Virus record (IMG/VR): IMGVR_UViG_3300037342_000049
Location: 1-37,301 of that record
Origin: a virus
Length of the DNA: 37,301 nucleotides
Reading direction: 5' to 3' (one strand)
In this document: piece by piece, positions 23,084-29,100 of the stretch
How positions within the stretch are numbered: position 1 is the first letter of the stretch
Layout: the number at the start of each line of letters is the position of its first letter
The notes under the pieces: model-generated
The model's input: the letters and a program-made list of their open reading frames with translations, nothing else
Database searches by the model: none
Told to the model about the DNA's origin: nothing
Program-made: the position numbers and the translations under genes

Positions 23084-23478
23084 GCCACTTTCACTCCTGG
23101 AATAGAGATAGGGTCTATTGCAGTAAGAGGAATAAATCGCACTCTCGATATCTTATTAAACTTCGTTGGCACTCCCCTCTTACCTCTGCTGTCTAAGTTC
23201 TCATCCAAATAACGAATTTTCTTATAGGTATTATTCAGATGAATCATTAAATGCCTTGGAATATCCACGATCTCACCATGCGCGATTTTAATAGATCTAA
23301 GTGGTTCGCCTGGATAAAATCGATAGCTAAACTCAATCCATCCCCCTTGCGCATCCACAAACTCAAACAGGCCATTGATCATCTGCTCATCGCGTTTGCG
23401 CATAGCCTTGATCATCTCATCCGATCTTTCCTTTGTGACCGTATTTCTGACCTGTTTTTTATATTCTGTAACTTCCAT
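23080..23478 (-). CDS. Hypothetical head-region protein
   Basis: This 132-residue protein has a helical start (EVTEYKKQVRNTVTKERSDE) and then a beta domain with FSYRFYPGEPLRSIKIAHGE. GAGGTGAAAA precedes the ATG. It overlaps the next gene by ATGA. It sits in the head completion area, so a capsid or neck role is likely; no family is recognised. Confidence 0.65.
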   Translation of the reverse strand: MEVTEYKKQVRNTVTKERSDEMIKAMRKRDEQMINGLFEFVDAQGGWIEFSYRFYPGEPLRSIKIAHGEIVDIPRHLMIHLNNTYKKIRYLDENLDSRGKRGVPTKFNKISRVRFIPLTAIDPISIPGVKVA

Positions 23479-23492
23479 TTTTCACCTCACAT

Positions 23493-23518
23493 TGGGGTAG
23501 GGACTTTGTCCCCACCCA
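23493..23518 (-). promoter_or_regulatory. Strong intergenic RNA hairpin in the late operon
   Basis: Between the genes at 23525 and 23478 the leftward RNA can fold TGGGTGGGGAC against GTCCCTACCCCA with a three-base loop. It has no T-run after it and lies just before a ribosome site, so it is more likely a processing, stability or translation element than a terminator. Confidence 0.45.
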
Positions 23519-23524
23519 TTAAAA

Positions 23525-24580
23525 TTAAGCATTTGTAATTGCATTAAAATAATCACATTTAAAGGCCATCCATTGCATAGTTGCACCAGCAATACCTACT
23601 GCGCTCGTCCCAATCTGCATCACATATTGATTACGATTGTCAAAAGCATCTAACAAGTTAGTTCCTGGAGGCGACTGAGGAATAGTTGCCGAACCATTAT
23701 AGGGCACAATTCCCGACCCAGCAGGGAAACACGTAGCCGGAGACGGGCCCCCTTGTACAGTCGCGGAAGTTGGATAAACAAAAGCGGGGAATCCTGTCGT
23801 ATCAACATTAATAGTGATAGAGGATTCTGTAGCCGTATTTGTCACAACCAAAACCCTAGGCGCTCCAGCAGGAGAGGCTTTTGTAAGATTACTCAAATTT
23901 ATCATCCCGTACGGAACTGGAATTTGGAAATCTACAATCTCCCCAGGTGTAAAGTCATTCGGCCTGAAGAAATAGACCTTCGCCGGATTCGCTTGCGTGA
24001 TATATGCAATAGGCCTAGCTCCTGGATAATATTTCGATGGATAAACTTTCTGATAAAATCCAGTCGTTCCATTAGCGATAATCAAACCAGCAGTGGCGGC
24101 AGTAGCTCCATAACCGAGCGTTATGCTCGTATTTGTCGTGATGGCAGTTATCTGATAAAGAGTGGAACCGCTAATTTCTAAGGCCCCGCTCACATTGATT
24201 AACCTTACGGTATCTCCAACGCTTAGACCTGCTGTATTTGCTGTTGAAACGACAAATGTGGTTCCATTGATAGCAGTGATCGCCACTTTGCTAAAGGTAG
24301 GTGGAGACGCCTGATTAATAAATGTGAACCCGTTTGTTGTTCCGATTATAGAAGATAAGGCATTAGTAGTGACTGTTTGCGCCAAACCTAGGTAAGAGCC
24401 GACAACCATGGAACTATACCATTCTGAATAAACCGGACTAACGGCAGCAGCAGATCCCCAATTTGTAATATCCTTAACGAAAAACCAATCCGGCTGGTCG
24501 CTAAGAGCAATTAATTGACTCACAATTGTTGCAGGATTAACATAAGTACCCCCGCCGATAAATGAATAAGGCAATGCCAT
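23525..24580 (-). CDS. Head-associated structural protein
   Basis: This 351-residue protein follows the capsid gene with a strong TAAGGAGGTTGTTTT site. The N-terminus (MALPYSFIGGGTYVNPA) and a Trp-rich stretch are followed by an Ig-like segment with VGDTVRLINVSGA, and a C-terminal beta domain that recurs in the 129-residue protein at 22694. It could be a decoration or head-fibre protein. Its ribosome site begins at the last base of the capsid stop codon, so its translation may depend on ribosomes finishing the spliced capsid message. Confidence 0.65.
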   Translation of the reverse strand: MALPYSFIGGGTYVNPATIVSQLIALSDQPDWFFVKDITNWGSAAAVSPVYSEWYSSMVVGSYLGLAQTVTTNALSSIIGTTNGFTFINQASPPTFSKVAITAINGTTFVVSTANTAGLSVGDTVRLINVSGALEISGSTLYQITAITTNTSITLGYGATAATAGLIIANGTTGFYQKVYPSKYYPGARPIAYITQANPAKVYFFRPNDFTPGEIVDFQIPVPYGMINLSNLTKASPAGAPRVLVVTNTATESSITINVDTTGFPAFVYPTSATVQGGPSPATCFPAGSGIVPYNGSATIPQSPPGTNLLDAFDNRNQYVMQIGTSAVGIAGATMQWMAFKCDYFNAITNA

Positions 24581-24592
24581 AAAACAACCTCC

Positions 24593-24683
24593 TTAAATAC
24601 CGGTTGAGCGTAAATTTTCAAGCCACAAGTCATTCGTGATGCACTGCCCTTGATAAAACGAGCAACCAGCTGTATGTCTTAAC
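24593..24683 (-). CDS. Major capsid protein, exon 3 (C-terminus)
   Basis: This exon supplies the last 30 residues of the capsid protein. After splicing, the first G completes the split AT|G codon from exon 2, followed by LRHTAGCSFYQGQCITNDLW and LENLRSTGI, then TAA. The stretch NDP-C-M-L-R-H-T-A-G formed at the junction parallels the NDP-x4-TVGW motif I recall near the C-terminus of N4-gp56 family capsids. The exon ends right at the ribosome site of the next gene. The exon start is predicted from the intron fold, the reading frame and a P10-like pairing of GUUAAGA with the intron 2 guide (six of seven positions). Confidence 0.8.
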
Positions 24684-24940
24684 CATTCTATTACTTTCGG
24701 CAACAGCTTGCCTACTGACCAATTACTTGGCGGGGGAACCGCTTCGAATTCCCCTCTACAGGTTTCCTCTGTAGTTTGGACTATCGCATCCCCAAAAGGG
24801 GTCCGAACACTTAGTCTCTCACGCTGGTAAACATATTCTATTCAACATAATTACCTTGCGCCTTATCGCCCTAAGCAGCTTGCTCGTAGGCTTCTAAGTC
24901 AATCAGTTCAGATTTTACATGCACATTTAAAAAGATTTTT
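24684..24940 (-). ncRNA. Group I intron 2 in the capsid gene (ORF-less, 257 nt)
   Basis: Read leftwards, the elements are: P1, exon CATGCAT (24941-24947) with guide GTGCATG (24918-24924), including the U.G pair at the splice site; P3, TCTGAAC (24906-24912) with GTTCGGA (24802-24808); P4, CTTA/TAAG; P5, CCTA-AGCA/TGCT-TAGG; P6, GCGC/GCGT; P6a, GGTAA/TTACC; P7, GACTA (24812-24816) with TAGTC (24779-24783); P8, CCCC-TTTT-GGGG; P9, CTACAG-AGGAAAC-CTGTAG. J8/7-P7 reads ATGCGATAGTCC, close to the usual group I core. The intron ends in G. Most stems differ from intron 1 by compensating changes, which is strong evidence for an RNA fold. Subgroup not assigned. It carries no complete ORF. Confidence 0.9.
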
Positions 24941-25005
24941 ATGCATGGGTCGTTGTTATATCCAGGAGGCAGATAGATAAATCTAGCTTTTCCTCCGGCC
25001 TGCCA
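24941..25005 (-). CDS. Major capsid protein, exon 2 (65-nt mini exon)
   Basis: This short exon encodes WQAGGKARFIYLPPGYNNDP, then Cys and the first two bases of a split codon. It lies between two group I introns. The left boundary follows the 5' splice pairing of intron 2 (U.G at CATGCAT). The right boundary follows the 3' end of intron 1, where exon bases TGGCA can pair with TGTCA of the intron 1 guide (P10). Both boundaries keep the capsid frame: exon 1 ends on a codon boundary and exon 2 plus exon 3 restore the split codon. The F-I-Y-x-P-P-G...NDP order fits the capsid family. Confidence 0.85.
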
Positions 25006-25798
25006 CTTGCTGTTACTTTTATGACCATGTATAAACATGGCGGATACTTCATTTCTGAGTATCTCCCAAGGTTTCCTCTTGGGTTCGGAACATCGCATCA
25101 CCTTTCGGTGTTTTCTCGCTTGTTCTCTCAGCGTGGTGTTTATGCTCGTGATGTAAATAGAAATGACACGTTGAACAGAGCCAAATGACATCATAAGGGT
25201 TTGAATAATCTTCATGATGGGCATGAGGAGTACATGATTTATCACATTTAGAACATTGTTTAGGTCGAATAATCTTGCCTGTTTCAACCGCATACATTGT
25301 TCTATCATGTACTCTTCTTTTTTCTGGATTTTTCTTGTCCCAATTTGAAGTTCTTTCGTTCCTTTTTTTACGTCCATTCTCCGTATTATAATACTTTCTG
25401 GTTGCTTCGAGAGACATTTCCCTGGCTTTTCCCAGATTTCTTTCGTACCAAGAACGGCTTTGCTTAAGTCTTTTTTCTCTATTCTGTTTTTGCCATTCAG
25501 AAACGTAAATCTTCTTGTTTGCAATAGCTTCGGCAGACTTTTTTGATCTCTTAACGCTTTCACAACAGCATTGACGACATCTAGGATTGACGCCATCTTT
25601 GGAGCATTTAAGTTTTCCGAATTCATTGTAATCTTTTTCTTCTTTACATCTTTTACAATTTCTCATATGGCTCCATTTACGGGTTTGCCATACGATATTA
25701 TCAAAACACCTTCGCCCTTGTCACCATAATTACGCAGCTATTGCATAATCGTAGGCTTCCAAGTCAATCAGAGAAAATTTATAGTGGTCTGACACTTT
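25006..25798 (-). ncRNA. Group I intron 1 in the capsid gene, with HNH gene in P6a (793 nt)
   Basis: Elements in order: P1, exon AGTGGTT (ending at 25799) with guide GACCACT (25783-25789) and the U.G pair; P3, TTTTCTC (25771-25777) with GAGAAAA (25111-25117); P4, CTTG (25760-25763) with CAAG (25717-25720); P5 including ATTATGC/GCGTAAT; P6, GGCG/CGCT; P6a, GGTGTTT (25704-25710) with AAACACC (25135-25141), whose loop holds most of the HNH gene; P7, GAACA (25121-25125) with TGTTC (25088-25092); P8, CACC-GAAA-GGTG; P9, CCCAAG-AGGAAAC-CTTGGG (25065-25083). The J3/4 sequence TGATTGA and the P9 loop AGGAAAC are identical to intron 2, while the stems covary. The intron ends in G at 25006. Confidence 0.92.
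25049..25666 (-). CDS. Intron-encoded HNH homing endonuclease
   Basis: This 205-residue protein has an N-terminal zinc knuckle (C4/C7 and C30/C33), a basic helical middle with repeated arginine/lysine blocks, and a C-terminal HNH module: CSKC (138-141), HAHHEDY (148-154), then CSTCHFYLHH (164-173). HNH homing enzymes cut intron-free alleles so the intron can be copied in. The ATG follows TGGAGCC within the P6a loop. The last 30 codons run through P6, P7, P3, P8 and P9, so the same bases encode both protein and ribozyme core; translation and folding must therefore compete. The gene is inside the capsid gene, on the same strand. Confidence 0.92.
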   Translation of the reverse strand: MRNCKRCKEEKDYNEFGKLKCSKDGVNPRCRQCCCESVKRSKKSAEAIANKKIYVSEWQKQNREKRLKQSRSWYERNLGKAREMSLEATRKYYNTENGRKKRNERTSNWDKKNPEKRRVHDRTMYAVETGKIIRPKQCSKCDKSCTPHAHHEDYSNPYDVIWLCSTCHFYLHHEHKHHAERTSEKTPKGDAMFRTQEETLGDTQK

Positions 25799-26590
25799 AA
25801 CCACTTTGTAAGACTCTTTAGCGCAGACAAAGCAATTAGCAATATCATTGCCAAGCATCGAAGCACCAGGCGTTACAGATCCTTGTGAAGAAACGAACAT
25901 ACGAACGTTATTTACGCCGCCCCATTCGGTTTGTAGGGTCTTTTCAACATTAGGATATTGAAACTTCCTTAGGAACTGCTGAATGTTGTTGAATACCGGT
26001 ATCATTCTAGTTGTAGCCAGCATGATATAGGCATCACCAATCGGCGATGTTCCTATCTTCAATTCGCCAGGGATCATATCCGTAATGTATTCTGCATCAT
26101 TATTTTGCAGAATCGTTACAATGTCATCTGTATCACTCAAACTCATTTCAGTCGGCAAATCGCCGTTAACACCACCCACGCAATTTACTACGGAGGCTGT
26201 TGCTTCTAGTTCATCACGAACCAAAACATCCTGAGTTTCCCTCATTGCCTGCCCCAAACGGGCTGCTGCGCTATTGAGGACTGGGTCTTCGTTCGTTATT
26301 GTCACCTGTCTCGTCATAACAATATAAGTTGAGAAAACGCGGACTCTACAATCTACGTCTACTCTATTCAATTGTTGCGGAGGAGGATTGTTCATGGCGT
26401 CATCATTAGGCACAGGGAACAGGTTTAGCCTGTCGTACCTTGATTGCCTATCGATAAAACCTTCGTTGTCTGGCAACTCCACTGGAACAGCGCCTAACAT
26501 GTGAATTAGATTGCGTTCAGGAGTTGACAGAAGCTTAGAATTATAACGCTGCTGAATTTGCGACGGCAGCGTGGCTAAAGAAACTGTCAT
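25799..26590 (-). CDS. Major capsid protein, exon 1 (N4-gp56-like, residues 1-264)
   Basis: This exon encodes 264 residues and ends ANCFVCAKESYKVV at a codon boundary. Without splicing the frame runs on to a stop at 25730, giving a 286-residue product whose last 22 residues are intron sequence. The start follows GAGGTGATAA. Position after the scaffold gene and family pattern (LSTPERNLIHMLG, RVFSTYIVMTRQVTI, LVRDELEATASVV, GDAYIMLATTRMIPVF) point to an HK97-fold major capsid of the N4-gp56 type. Spliced with exons 2 and 3 (join 25799-26590, 24941-25005, 24593-24683, all minus) it makes 315 residues. About 50 C-terminal residues depend on two splicing events, so virion production should require intron removal. 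Confidence 0.9.
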
Positions 26591-26602
26591 TTATCACCTC
26601 GG

Positions 26603-27370
26603 TTAATAACCGAAGCCAGCCTTACGAGCGTGACCTATCATTTCTTCATAAATACTTTTCTTCTCGACCTCTGACATTCTGTAGGCTTGAGCCATAGGCC
26701 GTTTATCGGAAGTATGGGGAGATGGCACAGTTTTAGAATTCTCCTTGATCTTCCGCTCAACTTCCTTGTCTCGCCTACTCTCTGGCAGTTTTTGAGATAA
26801 ATTCAGCGCTTTAATGTATTTATAAGATTGTAATCCGATTAAAAATGGATCTTGAGAGGCAACGATTGTCTTAGCTAACTCCGGCTCTTGATCTTCTAAA
26901 AGTTCTAAAGTTTCGGGGTTAACCACTTCGTCGAAATCGGGGAACTTCTTTTTCAAGTGATCCATGAACTGGGCTTGATCACGCTTTTTTAACATCTCCT
27001 CGACATCATTGAGAGTCTGTTTGCGGATCTTTTCACTATTCCTCTCTAAAAGCTTTTCAACTTTACCTTTAGGCAGGTATTCATCTGCTGGAATCGTATC
27101 CAATTCATTGACTTCTTGCGCTTGAGGAAGTTGCTGAACAGGCATCCTAAGAAGCTTTTCATTAATTTCCTTCTGCAATTGAAGTTCTCTTTCGAGATCT
27201 TTAGCCTTATTTTCCATTCTGCGCCAATTTCGATCCTGACGGGATTCTTTTCGTTCAGTCTCTAATTGTTTTTGAATAGGTTCTTCAGGCTGAGAAGCAG
27301 TTTCTACTTGAGAAGCTTCCGCCGGGTCGATCGGCAACGTATCGCTGTTTTGAAGTATCTCTTCTTCCAT
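26603..27370 (-). CDS. Capsid scaffolding protein candidate
   Basis: This 255-residue, highly charged protein is mostly helical with coiled-coil stretches (RRMENKAKDLERELQLQKEI), an acidic N-terminus and a basic helical C-terminus (MSEVEKKSIYEEMIGHARKA). It directly precedes the capsid gene with a 12-base gap. This matches scaffolding proteins, which template procapsid assembly through a basic C-terminal helix and then leave. AAAGGATAATT is the ribosome site. No protease motif is visible. Confidence 0.85.
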   Translation of the reverse strand: MEEEILQNSDTLPIDPAEASQVETASQPEEPIQKQLETERKESRQDRNWRRMENKAKDLERELQLQKEINEKLLRMPVQQLPQAQEVNELDTIPADEYLPKGKVEKLLERNSEKIRKQTLNDVEEMLKKRDQAQFMDHLKKKFPDFDEVVNPETLELLEDQEPELAKTIVASQDPFLIGLQSYKYIKALNLSQKLPESRRDKEVERKIKENSKTVPSPHTSDKRPMAQAYRMSEVEKKSIYEEMIGHARKAGFGY

Positions 27371-27495
27371 AATTATCCTTTGTTGCGCACGGTGGGGCGC
27401 ATTTTTGCACCGTAGAGTAAACGCCTTTAAAGATGGACGAATCTTATCTTGATTAATAAGCAGAAAAATTTTAAATATCTAGAAAAAAAGGTTTT

Positions 27496-27732
27496 ATGAT
27501 CTGCTTAGGATGTCTTGAAATAAGAAGAGATTGCGATTTTTTGATGGGGAATGTTTTGTGTTACCGCTGTATTTTTAGGGAAAAGACAAAAAATATGATT
27601 CCCGTTAGGAAAAAAGAGAAATGCAAGATTTGCGGTATTGCGTTATCTAGAGGAAGATGGTCATATTGCTCGGAGGAGTGCACGGAGATAGGACGCATAA
27701 AATTTATGCATGACGTTAAGTTACCGGGTTAA
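27496..27732 (+). CDS. Small zinc-finger protein on the opposite strand of the late block
   Basis: This 78-residue protein has CLGC...CYRC and CKICG...YCSEEC, eight cysteines that could bind two zincs, with basic linkers. It is read rightwards, against all its neighbours, and overlaps the end of the leftward gene at 27716 by 17 bases. AAAAAAAGGTTTT precedes the ATG. The regular Cys spacing makes chance coding unlikely. It could be a transcription factor or a late moron-type gene. The 125 bases before it lie upstream of the scaffold gene and must hold its promoter. Confidence 0.7.
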   Translation: MICLGCLEIRRDCDFLMGNVLCYRCIFREKTKNMIPVRKKEKCKICGIALSRGRWSYCSEECTEIGRIKFMHDVKLPG

Positions 27733-28288
27733 ACTCTGGGGAAATGACTTTGCCTAATGATTTGGGAACCCTGAATTCCATCTTCTTATCTTTGAAATTG
27801 GGATTAGCTTTCCAGTTCCCATTCTCATCCTTCATAAAGCCAAAATGGTAGAGGTCTACGCGCTTCCAAGCTCTAATCTGTGTAACCAACTCTTCATCGA
27901 AGAGGCCAACGCTCTTAATCATATTTTCCATCTCAGACCAGTGAACCAAGCACCAGCAAAAGCGAATTTCGTTAGTTTTTGGATTACACCAGAAAACTAT
28001 TGTGTCATCCTCAGGATAGGGGCGCCACAGAAACGCTCGGATCGTTCTATGAATCGCCCTTGGCATTTGCAAATCTTTTTTCTCATGCACTTGGATATAG
28101 AACGGCCTTCCTTCGTGCGGATCTGAAAGAATGGTATCATTAAGGTCATAAACAAGACTTGACATGAGTTCATTTGTCATATCTCCCACTTCAATGCGAT
28201 TAGGTGAATTAATCTCCTGAATCGTCAAATCTCGGTATGTTTTTCCCACAGTTTCACGTGAAGGATCAAACCGACTTTTATATTCCAT
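27716..28288 (-). CDS. Hypothetical late protein
   Basis: This 190-residue protein sits between portal-side small genes and the scaffold. It has a Trp/Phe-rich centre (AFLWRPYPEDDTIVFWCNP) and looks like a folded alpha/beta domain, but I do not recognise it. The ATG follows AAGAGGAAAAAGAAAT and overlaps the upstream stop by one base (TAATG). A head-assembly role is suggested by position only. Confidence 0.7.
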   Translation of the reverse strand: MEYKSRFDPSRETVGKTYRDLTIQEINSPNRIEVGDMTNELMSSLVYDLNDTILSDPHEGRPFYIQVHEKKDLQMPRAIHRTIRAFLWRPYPEDDTIVFWCNPKTNEIRFCWCLVHWSEMENMIKSVGLFDEELVTQIRAWKRVDLYHFGFMKDENGNWKANPNFKDKKMEFRVPKSLGKVISPEFNPVT

Positions 28289-28431
28289 TATTTCTTTTTC
28301 CTCTCTTCAGCTTTCATCTTGTGTCCATATATATTCGCATCTTTCATCTTGTCACTTGTACGCTTATTGGCTAAATCTGTGATCTCTTTTTCTGGAAGAC
28401 TATTTTTCGGCATCGAATTGTGCTTTTTCAT
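28288..28431 (-). CDS. Lys-rich micro-protein
   Basis: This 47-codon gene encodes a very basic, probably helical peptide ending KAEERKKK. It is joined by one-base TAATG overlap to the gene downstream and follows the 48-codon gene upstream with a single-base gap. AAAGAAGAAATAAC provides a purine-rich lead. It is one of three consecutive basic micro-genes between portal and scaffold; similar small proteins occur in virion gene clusters, but function is unknown. Confidence 0.65.
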   Translation of the reverse strand: MKKHNSMPKNSLPEKEITDLANKRTSDKMKDANIYGHKMKAEERKKK

Positions 28432-28432
28432 G

Positions 28433-28579
28433 TTATTTCTTCTTTTTTTCTTTTTTCTTCATCATTTTGGCTCCATAATCGCAAACCTTGTCTCGCTTTT
28501 TGTCTGCCTTAAGTAATGACGATTCTTCTTTCTGGAGATGTTTGGTCTCTTTTTGAAGATTGTGTATTTTCTTATCCAT
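28433..28579 (-). CDS. Lys-rich micro-protein with coiled-coil start
   Basis: This 48-codon gene encodes a charged helix (KKIHNLQKETKHLQKEESSL) ending in a run of lysines. Its ATG overlaps the upstream stop by one base (TAATG) and its own stop lies one base before the next ATG. Such packing supports real coupled genes. A DNA-binding role would suit the charge, but there is no motif. Confidence 0.65.
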   Translation of the reverse strand: MDKKIHNLQKETKHLQKEESSLLKADKKRDKVCDYGAKMMKKKEKKKK

Positions 28580-28737
28580 TATTTTTTATTCCTTTTGGGT
28601 TTATGAACTCCGTCAAATGCCTGACCAGAGAATTTAAGAACACGTTGTTGGTGACCTTCAATAGCGCGCTCTTCAGGGCTAATTGTCTTCATCGTCTTCA
28701 TGGAAGGATTTATTGGGCCTTTTTGTTTTTCAATCAT
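28579..28737 (-). CDS. Small basic late protein
   Basis: This 52-codon gene has an ATAGGAGTTATAT site. The product (KTISPEERAIEGHQQRVLKF, then AFDGVHKPKRNKK) is basic with one predicted helix. It begins the run of three coupled micro-genes. Family not recognised. Confidence 0.7.
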   Translation of the reverse strand: MIEKQKGPINPSMKTMKTISPEERAIEGHQQRVLKFSGQAFDGVHKPKRNKK

Positions 28738-28821
28738 ATATAACTCCTATGTAATAGATGGGGCTGTACTTCAGGAGGTGTTCTAGGCTTTAACTAACTC
28801 CTTATCGCCTTGGCCCAAAAA

Positions 28822-29100
28822 TTAAGAATATCGTCCGATATAACCTTGCTTCTCTATATCTTTAGCAGCTTTCTTTTCGTCTCTGTTGTGACGCTCAATA
28901 TAACCAGTGGTATCACTGAATCCGGCCTGCGAAAAGACGGCTTTTGGATGCGAATAGTCGTCGACAACAGGATTCATATCGCCTTGTTTTACTCCCTTAT
29001 GGGACATGTGATGTTCTTTATCCATGTGATGAGGGCCTTGATGCGTATCTTTCATGCCATCCATTACAGAATGTTTTTTTGAATGATGTTTTTTAGCCAT
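28822..29100 (-). CDS. His-rich small late protein
   Basis: This 92-residue protein is rich in His and Lys in its first half (KKHHSKKHSVMDGMK, HHMDKEHHMSHK) and ends SDTTGYIERHNRDEKKAAKD with IEKQGYIGRYS. The His clusters could bind metal. The second half resembles a short helix-rich motif seen in small virion-associated proteins. AAGAGGTTGTAA precedes the ATG, which overlaps the portal stop. Role unknown. Confidence 0.75.
   Translation of the reverse strand: MAKKHHSKKHSVMDGMKDTHQGPHHMDKEHHMSHKGVKQGDMNPVVDDYSHPKAVFSQAGFSDTTGYIERHNRDEKKAAKDIEKQGYIGRYS

Noticed and set aside
24871-25626. A 251-codon minus-strand frame ending in a capsid-like peptide
   Set aside because: It runs in another frame through the HNH gene, exon 2 and the start of intron 2. 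Only the 21 codons of exon 2 are capsid coding; the rest is explained by the HNH gene and the intron fold.
25730-26590. The 286-residue capsid frame as the complete protein
   Set aside because: P1, P3, P4 and P5 of intron 1 lie within its last 22 codons, and the expected C-terminal capsid region is found only after splicing.
27371-27495. Hairpin ACGGTG...CACCGT as a terminator
   Set aside because: The stem is only 6 bp with a 13-base loop and there is no T-run; it lies upstream of two gene starts, so it is not reported.
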